Source of the DNA: Vibrio ponticus
GTDB lineage: Bacteria; Pseudomonadota; Gammaproteobacteria; Enterobacterales; Vibrionaceae
NCBI RefSeq assembly: GCF_009938225.1
Contig: NZ_AP019658.1
Span: 186,001 to 250,000 of the forward strand
DNA: 64,000 nt
Direction: 5' to 3'
The notes under the pieces are model-generated. The model ran no database searches and had not been told where the DNA came from. It saw only the letters and a program-made list of their open reading frames with translations. Of the stretch, positions 17,183-26,234 are shown one piece after another; position 1 is the stretch's first letter; each line of letters starts with the position of its first letter. The position numbers and the translations under genes were made by a program.

Positions 17183-18762
17183 AGTGATCCTTTGAGTGCA
17201 ATGGGCTTTTTAACAGCATACAGTGCTGGCAGCTCCGTCGTAGCGGGCGTGTGACCGGAAAAAATCTGCGTTTCTGTGGCGAGAGAGGTCACTTCATTAG
17301 AGATTAATACTTCATCACCTATGATGTATTTTAGTTCAGAATCAATATCGTATTGGGTTTCAAATGTTCGTGTTGAATGAAACAAGTCACGAATTGGAAA
17401 CTCGAAAATATTGTTGAGGGCAACATCAATATCGTTATGGCGCACCGCACTGAATAAAATATAGAGCGCTTTTTGTGTCGCAGTGACGACATCACCGTCG
17501 CGTTTGATATGGCACAGGCGTAAGCATTCTTCAGCCAGCATTCCCGGTAGTAAATTGAGTTTTACTAGGGCGAAATTGACCTTTGACTGTGCGGAAGTAG
17601 AGATCACATCGTTACAGTAGCGGGTAAATTCTTTGCCGCGTAAATATCCCTTGCTGCCAAAGCTGAGGTCATATTTGACCAATGCATCCAAGGTGTCTGG
17701 TATGGCTCGAGTTAGCAATTGTCCTTGAATGGCTTCGACTTGGGTCATAAAACGCATCGATGGCACCTGTACGGGAGCAATCAGGTTAGCTCCCGCTCGG
17801 AGCAGGTATTTTTCATCAGCATAGCGTAAACATTGCTGTGTTTCTCTAATGATAATCTTTAGCTGAGGACCTGATTTAACCCTCAGTTGATAGCATTCTA
17901 TCGCCAGTTGTTGCACATCTTCTTGGCTTGAGCAGCTAAAAATGAGGGTGGAGGCTCTTGGGCTATCTAACAACTCAATTAAGTGTCGATTGTTTTCAGC
18001 AACATGCATGCTAGCCGGGGCTTTCGCTGTTTCACCTAAAGCCGTTCTTACAATATACACCCGCTCACTATCCGCTTTATCCTCTCTCAGAGTCTGGGTT
18101 GGAGCCTGGGTGGATTGGGTGGCTAACAGGCGAGCGTCATGCTGTTGAGTCAACAGATATTCTTGAGTGGCAGTCACTCCGTGGCTATTTGACCAGAAAT
18201 CGACAAAATAACTATAGCGTGAGTGGTCAACGGCGGTCATCGTTGCTAAGCCCGCTAGTGAACGGTTGTGAGTCAGTAGCTTGGGCTTCAGTACTGAAGT
18301 GGCTAAGTGACCAAAAATACACAAGTTTACTCGGCTATTCGTTTTCGTCGCAAACGTATTGAGATTACGCAGAAATGAGTCGATCTCTTCACCATGACAG
18401 TGAGCAAGTAAAGAGTCAGGAATTAACAAAATAACATGAGAAAGAGGCGTAATATTAATTGCCTGAATGTCTTTCGCTAAAGAGAGAGGATTTAAATTCT
18501 TTTTTTGCCCCTTTCTGTTAATAAAATATTTTATATTGAAATATTTATCTTGTAACTCATTGAAATATTTAATTGTAGTAGAGTCTAGCCCTGAAGTAAT
18601 GGCGTCTTTGTCAATGAAACTCAGCAATGTATTGGTTTGATTTTTATTCAAAGCACTTAAAAGGAACTCAATTGTCATGTGCTTGTTAGTAAATAAATTG
18701 ACATATGTGGATTTACTTTCTAACTCACTAGTGGTTGCTGGTAAACCGATGATTGATGACAT
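17179..18762 (-). CDS. bcsE: Cellulose synthase regulator BcsE (c-di-GMP binding)
   Basis: A 527-residue cytoplasmic protein with the GIL (GGDEF I-site-like) domain. The c-di-GMP site RDGD is at residues 421-424 (RxxD, as in E. coli Arg415-Asp418), within LCHIKRDGDVVTAT. Another family landmark is QCLRYADEKYLLRAGANLI near 310-328. The N-terminal 200 residues are a more divergent NTPase-like domain. BcsE binds c-di-GMP, supports the synthase complex and recruits BcsG through BcsF. First gene of the minus-strand bcsEFG operon, divergent from bcsQABZC. The N-terminal 100 residues are poor in recognisable similarity. Confidence 0.92.
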   Translation of the reverse strand: MSSIIGLPATTSELESKSTYVNLFTNKHMTIEFLLSALNKNQTNTLLSFIDKDAITSGLDSTTIKYFNELQDKYFNIKYFINRKGQKKNLNPLSLAKDIQAINITPLSHVILLIPDSLLAHCHGEEIDSFLRNLNTFATKTNSRVNLCIFGHLATSVLKPKLLTHNRSLAGLATMTAVDHSRYSYFVDFWSNSHGVTATQEYLLTQQHDARLLATQSTQAPTQTLREDKADSERVYIVRTALGETAKAPASMHVAENNRHLIELLDSPRASTLIFSCSSQEDVQQLAIECYQLRVKSGPQLKIIIRETQQCLRYADEKYLLRAGANLIAPVQVPSMRFMTQVEAIQGQLLTRAIPDTLDALVKYDLSFGSKGYLRGKEFTRYCNDVISTSAQSKVNFALVKLNLLPGMLAEECLRLCHIKRDGDVVTATQKALYILFSAVRHNDIDVALNNIFEFPIRDLFHSTRTFETQYDIDSELKYIIGDEVLISNEVTSLATETQIFSGHTPATTELPALYAVKKPIALKGSL

Positions 18763-19218
18763 GATAACTGCCTTTTTATCAGTGGGTTAATTGGTTTTTT
18801 TTGACTCTGCTTTCGATGCTTATGCTTAGTTGAACAGAAATGAGAGTCAATTATGACAAAAAAATGACGCCAAGATATTAAACGAAATTGATCAAAAGTA
18901 AAATTACATATAGCATTGTTGAACTTGATGTTTATAGGCTAAATCGACGCTATCAATAGCGATAAAATTATGTCGATGAATAATATTTAAGCTTATATGT
19001 CGTAAACGGATAATTGCAACTCATCTTCGAAAATAATTCTGAAGTAAAACATCATCATAGGAAATAGAAACGCGAATATTTAGAGGTGTAAAGTTCTTCG
19101 ATGTTACGCGTTGATTAAACCTTGATACACAGATAAGTGTATTACATCGTTATTTGCGCTCTAGCTGCGGAATTCAGTGTGGACTTGGATGTCTGCGCTC
19201 TGAGCTGCTGCGCCTGTA
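18763..19218. other. Divergent regulatory region of the cellulose locus
   Basis: About 455 AT-rich bases between bcsE and the small ORF ahead of bcsQ. It must contain both operon promoters. A hairpin ATACAC-AGATAA-GTGTAT lies at 19125-19142. I looked for the conserved core of a GEMM c-di-GMP riboswitch and did not find it. Confidence 0.5.
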
Positions 19219-19443
19219 ATGTGGAAAGATGTTTTGTCACAGACAGCAAAAGACATTAATTCGATCTACTCTTCATATAACTTAGTTCAACATCAATATG
19301 TTGAAACGGTAGAAAATGAATCGTACTCAACAGTGAAAAAAAAGTGGCTAGTGTTACAAAGCCAGCGTCAGTATCAGCATATTGAGGTTCAAGTGACAGG
19401 GGCGAGTGCGAAAAGAGTCGGTCTTACAACGGAAACAGCATGA
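19219..19443 (+). CDS. Small unknown protein translationally coupled to bcsQ
   Basis: A 74-residue ORF whose stop overlaps the bcsQ start as ATGA. It sits where BcsR (YhjR) is found in enterobacteria, but I see no clear similarity to E. coli BcsR: the sequence is richer in Tyr, Gln and Lys (for example NSIYSSYNLVQHQY and KKKWLVLQSQRQYQHIEVQV). No membrane helix or signal peptide. The ribosome site ahead of ATG 19219 is weak. The tight overlap argues that it is really translated; a divergent BcsR or a vibrio-specific accessory factor are both possible. Confidence 0.6.
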   Translation: MWKDVLSQTAKDINSIYSSYNLVQHQYVETVENESYSTVKKKWLVLQSQRQYQHIEVQVTGASAKRVGLTTETA

Positions 19444-20216
19444 AACGTCTTCTTCTTGTAAGCCTAAGAGGCGGTTGTGGGTCAACCACAATTACCGCTA
19501 ATTTGGCGCAAGCGTTAGTTAAGATAAACAAACCCGTGCTAGCGATTGACGCAGTTGCGGAGAATCTGTTGCAACTTCATTTGGGCTTGCCGTTTGAAGA
19601 GGGCGACGGATGGGCTGCGCGTATGGCTAAACAGCAAGCTTGGAATGAGGCGGGTTTTATCAGTCCGCACGGTGTGGATTTTCTCCCTTTTGGACGGTTA
19701 GACAACGAATTTGATTCCGTAACTCGTCATGTGGACCTACAAGCATTTAGGCAATTAGATCAAAACTTGCGTGAGGTGGCGAACCCATCCCAGTGGCAAC
19801 TATTTCATGGTGAGCTCGATTACATCAATCAGGCTGTATTGCTCAATTTCATAGACTCTCTAGACATGGTGCTGGTGGTACTAACCGCGGATGCAATTAA
19901 CTATACGATCTTGCAATCCCAACTAGAAAATAATCGAGCGCTACGCAAACTGATTGAATTAGGTAAAGTGCGTATTCTTCTCAACCATTACCAACCCGAA
20001 ACTGAGATTGGGCGTGACTTTTCTTTAGTGTTGAAGCATGAACTACAAGATATTTTAGTACCAGTCATGATGCATCGAGACGCGGTTTTAGCCGAATGTG
20101 CAGCCAACCTGACTACCGTTCAATACTATGCGCCAATTAGCCAAGCCGCGAAAGATTATCAGGCTTTAGCCTTTTGGTGTGTGTCGTCACTCGCTGATCC
20201 TCATGATTTGGGCTAG
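19440..20216 (+). CDS. bcsQ: Cellulose biosynthesis ATPase BcsQ (MinD/ParA type)
   Basis: A 258-residue cytoplasmic P-loop ATPase. The Walker-A-like loop is RGGCGSTTITANLAQAL at residues 9-25, in the BcsQ style where Lys after GxG is replaced (E. coli has RGGVGTTT). The conserved GWAARMAKQQAWNEAG and DFLPFGRLDNE blocks also mark the family. BcsQ helps place and assemble the cellulose secretion complex, in E. coli together with BcsR and BcsE. Three bases separate it from bcsA. Part of the bcsQABZC operon. Confidence 0.93.
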   Translation: MKRLLLVSLRGGCGSTTITANLAQALVKINKPVLAIDAVAENLLQLHLGLPFEEGDGWAARMAKQQAWNEAGFISPHGVDFLPFGRLDNEFDSVTRHVDLQAFRQLDQNLREVANPSQWQLFHGELDYINQAVLLNFIDSLDMVLVVLTADAINYTILQSQLENNRALRKLIELGKVRILLNHYQPETEIGRDFSLVLKHELQDILVPVMMHRDAVLAECAANLTTVQYYAPISQAAKDYQALAFWCVSSLADPHDLG

Positions 20217-20219
20217 CCT

Positions 20220-22853
20220 ATGCATAGCCTTAATCTCTTCTTTCGTCGCTGGGTAGTGCAACAGTTTGAACAGCAAAAACTGGTCTATGAACGAGCTTGG
20301 GATTGCCGTGCTAACTGGCTCGGTAATCTATTGCTTTCGTTATGGTTCAGTGTCAGCTTTGTCTTCTTAAAGCCCGTTATTGCTGGCGTACCATCTTGGA
20401 AGTTGCCGTTAGTCTATTTCCCACAGGTAAACTTTGCCGCGCCAAGTTTATTCGCCCCAATACGTTTTGCCGTGCAAGGTATTTGGCTACTTTGCTTTAA
20501 ACAAAATGTGAACCGCACATGGTTGAGTAAACTGGGCAATGGGTTTTCTGCAGCAACACAGCAAATAGGAAAATGGATCTATCTTCCGCTGGAATGGTTC
20601 GAAAAGCTCATCAGTTGGCTAGAGAAAACAGCTAGCCAACCGAAAAAATCGCGACAATCTCAAGTTTTGCGCACGGGAAAATCAATCTCAATCCTTAACG
20701 CCTTATTGTTATTTATAGTGGTGCTATTGGCGTTAATTTGCTTTACGGTGCCGTTTGGCTATCAAGCGCAGCTGGTGTTTGTTGTTTTGTTATGGACATT
20801 GGCGATGATGGTTCGACGTCTACCGGGGCGCTTTCCTACCATGTTGCTCATTATTCTCTCGCTGACCGCATCGTGTCGTTACCTTTGGTGGCGCTATTCT
20901 TCCACGCTTAACTGGGACGATCCGCTTGCTTTGCTACTTGGCGGGATTTTGCTACTCGCCGAGACGTACTCTTGGATAGTTTTGATCTTGGGCTATTTTC
21001 AAAACATTTGGCCGCTTAACCGTCAACCGGTCGATATGCCGGAGGATGTCTCTACGTGGCCAACCATCGATCTTATGATCCCTACTTACAATGAAGATTT
21101 AGATGTAGTTAAAGCGACTGTCTATGCTTCGCTCGGTGTCGATTGGCCTAAAGATAAACTCAATATTTACATTCTTGATGATGGTAAGCGCGAAAGTTTT
21201 CGAGACTTTGCCCAAAGCGTTGGTGTGAATTACATTCGACGCCCAACCAATGAGCATGCCAAGGCTGGCAATATTAATTATGCCTTGCAGCAAACCAATG
21301 GCGAGTATGTTGCCATCTTCGATTGCGACCATATTCCGACGCGGGTGTTCTTTCAGCTAACCATGGGTATGTTTCTTAAAGACCCTAAATTGGCTTTAGT
21401 GCAAACCCCTCACCATTTTTTTTCGCCTGACCCGTTTGAAAGAAACTTGGCAAACTTCCGTAATGTGCCCAGCGAGGGGAGTTTGTTCTATGGTCTGATT
21501 CAGGATGGTAATGATCTGTGGGATGCGACGTTCTTCTGCGGCTCTTGCGCTATCTTGCGTCGAAAACCGCTAGAAGAGGTTGGCGGGATTGCGGTGGAAA
21601 CGGTGACAGAAGATGCGCATACCTCGTTGCGCATGCACCGCTTAGGCTATCGCTCGGCGTATCTGAAACAACCAATTTCAGCTGGCTTAGCGACGGAGAC
21701 GCTTTCGGCACATGTTGGGCAGCGTATTCGTTGGGCAAGAGGGATGGCGCAGATATTCCGAGTAGACAATCCATTGACTGGTAAAGGGCTCAAATTGTCA
21801 CAGAGGTTGTGTTATGCCAATGCGATGCTGCATTTCTTATCCGGTATTCCGCGAATTGTTTTTTTGATCGCACCACTCGCGTTTTTGATTCTTCATTCTT
21901 ACGTAATTTATGCGCCAGCGTTAGCGATTATTTTGTACGTGTTACCTCATATGATCCACGCCAGCATGACCAATTCTCGCATGCAGGGAGACTATCGTTA
22001 TTCATTCTGGGGCGAGGTTTATGAAACCGTGCTGGCTTGGTATATCGCCAGACCAACCACGGTGGCGTTATTTGCGCCCCATAAAGGTACATTCAACGTT
22101 ACTGCAAAAGGCGGCTTGGTTGAAAAATCGCACTACGATTGGGTGATCTCTCGACCCTACCTCGTTTTAGTGGCACTCAATATCGTCGGTATAGCTGTGG
22201 GGTTATATCGCTTGGGTTGGGGCGCGCAAGATGAGATAGGTACGGTATTGGTTAACCTTGTTTGGACTCTGTACAACTTGCTGATTTTAGGCGCAGCAGT
22301 TGCTGTAGCCGTGGAAGCTAAACAGGTCCGTAAAGATCACCGAGTGGATGTCTCTATCCCGATCACGGTGCGTCTAAAATCCGGTCATTTGCTGCAAGCA
22401 CTGATGAAAGATTTTTCGTTTGGTGGGGTTCGGGTTGAAATAGCTGGTGTAGACGAAGAGGCTGCGCATTACCTTCAGGGGCAATCTTTACAAGTTATTC
22501 TCAACCGTGGTGGTCAAGAATTCGTTTTCCCGATGACAGTCACCTATGCTCATAAGGGAATCTTTGGTATGCAACTCAACGAGTTGTCACATCAACAACA
22601 AATACAGTATGTCCAATGTACGTTTGCTCGCGCGGATACATGGGCGAAGTGGCAACAAGGTTATCAAGCCGATAAGCCTCTATCTAGTATGCAAGCCGTT
22701 TTACACGTCGGCTTTAATGGATACAAACGCTTGCTAAAACACAGTCCTACGCCGATTAGAGTCTGTGTTGATGCTCTTTTTATTTGTATTAAATTTGTTT
22801 GGTCTTTTAGACCTCGCTATGTCCCAACCAGGACCTTAAGTCATGCTCAATAA
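20220..22853 (+). CDS. bcsA: Cellulose synthase catalytic subunit BcsA
   Basis: An 877-residue inner-membrane GT2 processive synthase that polymerises UDP-glucose and threads the chain through its own channel. Catalytic residues are all present: DDG at 320-322, the DxD at 368-370, TED at 463-465 and QRIRW at 501-505. The C-terminal PilZ domain binds c-di-GMP through RKDHR at 704-708 and DFSFGG starting at 731. There are about eight membrane helices, with an N-terminal cytoplasmic extension of 140 residues as in enterobacterial BcsA. Its 3' end overlaps bcsB by 11 bases. Activation by c-di-GMP is expected from the intact PilZ motif. Confidence 0.97.
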   Translation: MHSLNLFFRRWVVQQFEQQKLVYERAWDCRANWLGNLLLSLWFSVSFVFLKPVIAGVPSWKLPLVYFPQVNFAAPSLFAPIRFAVQGIWLLCFKQNVNRTWLSKLGNGFSAATQQIGKWIYLPLEWFEKLISWLEKTASQPKKSRQSQVLRTGKSISILNALLLFIVVLLALICFTVPFGYQAQLVFVVLLWTLAMMVRRLPGRFPTMLLIILSLTASCRYLWWRYSSTLNWDDPLALLLGGILLLAETYSWIVLILGYFQNIWPLNRQPVDMPEDVSTWPTIDLMIPTYNEDLDVVKATVYASLGVDWPKDKLNIYILDDGKRESFRDFAQSVGVNYIRRPTNEHAKAGNINYALQQTNGEYVAIFDCDHIPTRVFFQLTMGMFLKDPKLALVQTPHHFFSPDPFERNLANFRNVPSEGSLFYGLIQDGNDLWDATFFCGSCAILRRKPLEEVGGIAVETVTEDAHTSLRMHRLGYRSAYLKQPISAGLATETLSAHVGQRIRWARGMAQIFRVDNPLTGKGLKLSQRLCYANAMLHFLSGIPRIVFLIAPLAFLILHSYVIYAPALAIILYVLPHMIHASMTNSRMQGDYRYSFWGEVYETVLAWYIARPTTVALFAPHKGTFNVTAKGGLVEKSHYDWVISRPYLVLVALNIVGIAVGLYRLGWGAQDEIGTVLVNLVWTLYNLLILGAAVAVAVEAKQVRKDHRVDVSIPITVRLKSGHLLQALMKDFSFGGVRVEIAGVDEEAAHYLQGQSLQVILNRGGQEFVFPMTVTYAHKGIFGMQLNELSHQQQIQYVQCTFARADTWAKWQQGYQADKPLSSMQAVLHVGFNGYKRLLKHSPTPIRVCVDALFICIKFVWSFRPRYVPTRTLSHAQ

Positions 22854-25131
22854 TAAAAAACTAACAGCGTTGACGGCGGCCATAACTCTGATGAGTTTGT
22901 CGGGTAGTCTCGCAGCACAAGAAGTAAATCAGTCAGCAAATGTCTCGCTAGCGCAATCTCATGAGCTTGAGAATTCGTCAGTATTTAAACGAGTCGTGCC
23001 ATTTAGTCAGCTCGGCTACAACAGCTCGATTGCCATTCAAGGTAGTGAAACCAGTGCCTACATAGGGTTCGGCTCTCGTTTGGATGAGGTGGTCTCTCAA
23101 GCCACCCTCTATTTCGACATTACACCGTCACCAGCGCTACTGTCGCTGGTTTCTCATGTTAAAGTTTATTTGAATAATGAATTGATGGGGGTGACCCCAA
23201 TTGTTGACGGGCAGCAAGGTAAAAAACTGAGCTTATCAATGCCATTGGATACGCGTTTTTTCAGTAACTACAACCAGATACGTTTTGAATTGATCGGCAA
23301 CACAAAAAAAGATTGTTCTAATCCTAATGATTCAAGTATCTGGGCTGAAATCAGTCAGACCAGTCGCATCGAGATGTTGGTGCAAAAGACCCGTTTAGAG
23401 AGCGATCTCAGCTTGTTGCCAGCGCCATTCTTTGATGTACGTGATTTTAGCCAGTTGAATCTACCTATGGTGATGGGCGATCAATATGATTTAGCAGAGA
23501 TCAAAGCAGCGGGCGTGGCTAGCTCTTACTTTGGTTCTTTAGCGGGTTGGCGTGGCGCACAGTTTCCTTTGAGTTTTGACACTATACCTAAGCGCAATGC
23601 CATTGTTTTTGTGACCAATGACAACAAACCGGACTTTTTGCGCGATTTCCCCGATAGCGACGGTCCTCGTTTGCAAATGATCACGCATCCGACCGATCCG
23701 TTTGTTAAGTTGTTGCTGGTAATTGGGCAAGACAGTGCGGACTTAAATACCGCAGTAAGAGGGTTAGCGCTTGGCAACCAACTTTTGACAGGTCCGGTTG
23801 CGAAGATAAACCGTGTGTCGCAAATTCAGCCGCGAGTGCCTTATGATGCGCCCAACTGGGTCACCACAGAACGACCTGTTGCACTGTCAGAATTGGTGGA
23901 ACAGAAATCTACGCTACAAGTGGAAGGGAGAACACCGCCACCGATCAATGTGAGTTTGCGATTACCACCTGATCTGTTTACTTGGCAAAGTCGCGGTATT
24001 CCTATGGATCTTAACTACCGTTATTCGCCGCCAACGGAAGACCATTCTGGTTCGCGTCTAACTCTGAGCATTAATGATCAATTCATTGAGGCATTTAACT
24101 TAACCACTGCCGGTCAAGGCGGTGACTCGAATCGAATTCGTGTTCCTTTACTCGACGATACCTTGTTAAGTGGTGAAGATCGAGTGCGTATCCCTGCACT
24201 TAAAGTCGGTAGTGAAAACCAGATAGAGTTTGAATTTGGTTTCGCATCAGTGACCGATGGTCAATGCCAAGTGACGCAACCGAGCAAGCAATATGCTGTA
24301 GTTGATGGTGATTCAACCATCGATTTTAGTGGCTTTCCTCACTATATCGAAATGCCAAACATGCGTGCATTTGCCAGTTCGGGGTTCCCTTATACCCGCA
24401 TGGCGGATCTCTCTGAAACCGCAGTGGTGATCCCACAAAATGCGCCAATAGAAGTACTGCAAACATTTTTAAATGTGATGGGTTCTCTCGGCGCCGATTC
24501 AGGCTATCCAGGCATAAAGGTACAGTTGAGTGATAGCTGGGATGCACAACAACTCAGTGATAAAGATATTCTTAGCATCGGTTTAGATAGCAGTTTGTTG
24601 CAAGCTGCGAGCGACCCAAACCAAGTGAACTTAGTGGTAGAAGCGGGTCAGCGTCAAATCCGTTTGCCAACCAAGAATGAGCAGCAACTTGGGTCAAATT
24701 GGATGAGCCCAACCAGCAGTAGCCAACAAGCGGCAGATTTCGTGTCAGTTGATGCGACCGGTGCATTTGCGGCGATTTATGGCAGTGAGAGTCCGTTTAC
24801 CGCCAATCGCAGTCTGGTTGCAATTATGGCAGCACAGCCAATGGATCTCGCTTTAGTCGATAGCGCTTTGATTGACTCAGGTAAGTTTGATTATATGTTC
24901 GGCTCTGTCGTTACCTTGCGAAAGGATGAGGTAGCAAGCTACAACGTTGGTGAGCACTATTATGTTGGTCAACTGCCAGTATGGAAGCTAGTTTGGTACC
25001 ACTTCTCTAATCATCCGATCATTGTTGCTTGCTTTGCGGCACTATTAGTGGTGATCGTGACTATCGTGTTGTGGCGTGTTTTACGTCAAGTGGCAACTAA
25101 GCGATTAGAGAAGCAGGAGGAGGAGCAATGA
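22843..25131 (+). CDS. bcsB: Cellulose synthase regulatory subunit BcsB
   Basis: A 762-residue periplasmic partner of BcsA. A signal peptide (residues 1-25, ending SLAAQ) is followed by alternating carbohydrate-binding jelly-roll and flavodoxin-like domains, for example the ISQTSRIEMLVQKTR region and LPPDLFTWQSRGIPMDLNY. A C-terminal anchor helix (about 725-748, IIVACFAALLVVIVTIVLW) binds BcsA. It guides the glucan through the periplasm and is required for synthase activity. The stop overlaps the bcsZ start as ATGA. Confidence 0.95.
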   Translation: MLNNKKLTALTAAITLMSLSGSLAAQEVNQSANVSLAQSHELENSSVFKRVVPFSQLGYNSSIAIQGSETSAYIGFGSRLDEVVSQATLYFDITPSPALLSLVSHVKVYLNNELMGVTPIVDGQQGKKLSLSMPLDTRFFSNYNQIRFELIGNTKKDCSNPNDSSIWAEISQTSRIEMLVQKTRLESDLSLLPAPFFDVRDFSQLNLPMVMGDQYDLAEIKAAGVASSYFGSLAGWRGAQFPLSFDTIPKRNAIVFVTNDNKPDFLRDFPDSDGPRLQMITHPTDPFVKLLLVIGQDSADLNTAVRGLALGNQLLTGPVAKINRVSQIQPRVPYDAPNWVTTERPVALSELVEQKSTLQVEGRTPPPINVSLRLPPDLFTWQSRGIPMDLNYRYSPPTEDHSGSRLTLSINDQFIEAFNLTTAGQGGDSNRIRVPLLDDTLLSGEDRVRIPALKVGSENQIEFEFGFASVTDGQCQVTQPSKQYAVVDGDSTIDFSGFPHYIEMPNMRAFASSGFPYTRMADLSETAVVIPQNAPIEVLQTFLNVMGSLGADSGYPGIKVQLSDSWDAQQLSDKDILSIGLDSSLLQAASDPNQVNLVVEAGQRQIRLPTKNEQQLGSNWMSPTSSSQQAADFVSVDATGAFAAIYGSESPFTANRSLVAIMAAQPMDLALVDSALIDSGKFDYMFGSVVTLRKDEVASYNVGEHYYVGQLPVWKLVWYHFSNHPIIVACFAALLVVIVTIVLWRVLRQVATKRLEKQEEEQ

Positions 25132-26234
25132 AAAAGCTGATGGTATTGGTGGCAGTTTTTCTTTCCTCATCGGCATTTTCGCAAGGTTGTGAATGGTCAC
25201 AGTGGCAAACTTTTAAGTCGGTCTATATTGAACAAGGACGAGTGGTTGATGGCAGTGATTCGCGGCGAATTACCACCTCGGAAGGTCAGTCTTACGCTCT
25301 GTTTTTCGCTCTCGTTGCCAACGACCAACAGAGTTTCGCTCAGTTGCTCAATTGGACGCAACAAAACTTAGCTGGGGGGGATTTAACCGCCCAGTTGCCG
25401 GCGTGGCTGTGGGGGAAAAAAGCCAGCGGGCAATGGGGAGTGTTAGATAGCAATCCGGCGTCAGATTCTGATTTGTGGATTGCCTACTCTTTAGTTGAAG
25501 CAGGTCGTTTGTGGGATAACTATTACTATCAATCGCTGGGTTATTTGCTGGCTAGCCGTATTTTGCGTGAAGAAACGGTGACGATTGAAGACGGTGGCTT
25601 GCTGTTGTTGCCCGCGCCGCAAGGTTTCAAGTTGGATGATGGCTATCGAGTCAATCCTAGTTACGTGCCTTTGCAACTGCTTGAGCGTATGCGCTCGTTG
25701 TACCCTCAGCAACCTTGGGGTGAGATGTACCAGACTAGTGTAAATATGATCACCAACACAATGCCGAAGGGCTTTAGCCCTGACTGGGCTCTTGAGGAGG
25801 CAGGGCAGTATCAAGTCGATCCGATAACCGGAGCGATTGGCAGCTATAATGCCATTCGTACCTATTTATGGGCGGGGATGCTCGACGATGGTGTGACAGA
25901 AAAACGTGCGCTAGTGGAGCAAATGCAACCATTTGTTGAGGCAACGAGTGCGCTTGGCGCGCCACCTCGAGAAGTGAATACTCAGACGGGTAAGTATAGT
26001 AACAAGGGGAGTGCGGGTTTTTCTGCCGCTGCACTGCCGCTCATCCATACCACAGCAGACAAGGAGTTATTACAACAACAAGCTGACAGAGCGAAGCGTT
26101 TGTTGGTCAACGATAGGGACGACCATTATTACGACAATGTGCTGACTCTGTTTGGTTTAGGGTGGCATGATGGACATTTCCGTTTTGGGTTGAATGGTGA
26201 ATTAGTGCCTGCGTGGAGTGATTCATGTCAGTAA
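25128..26234 (+). CDS. bcsZ: Periplasmic endo-1,4-beta-glucanase BcsZ (GH8)
   Basis: A 368-residue GH8 enzyme with a signal peptide ending near SAFSQG. The general acid Glu52 lies in TTSEGQSYALFFALV, the ASDSDLWIAYSLVEAG motif near 111 is the GH8 signature, and another conserved acidic residue is Asp219 in GFSPDW. It trims or releases stray cellulose chains during export. Overlaps bcsB by 4 bases and bcsC by 10, so the operon is tightly coupled. Confidence 0.95.
   Translation: MKKLMVLVAVFLSSSAFSQGCEWSQWQTFKSVYIEQGRVVDGSDSRRITTSEGQSYALFFALVANDQQSFAQLLNWTQQNLAGGDLTAQLPAWLWGKKASGQWGVLDSNPASDSDLWIAYSLVEAGRLWDNYYYQSLGYLLASRILREETVTIEDGGLLLLPAPQGFKLDDGYRVNPSYVPLQLLERMRSLYPQQPWGEMYQTSVNMITNTMPKGFSPDWALEEAGQYQVDPITGAIGSYNAIRTYLWAGMLDDGVTEKRALVEQMQPFVEATSALGAPPREVNTQTGKYSNKGSAGFSAAALPLIHTTADKELLQQQADRAKRLLVNDRDDHYYDNVLTLFGLGWHDGHFRFGLNGELVPAWSDSCQ

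Noticed and set aside
18763..19218. Possible c-di-GMP riboswitch ahead of the bcs operons
   Set aside because: The conserved core of GEMM riboswitches was not found; only a short hairpin is present.
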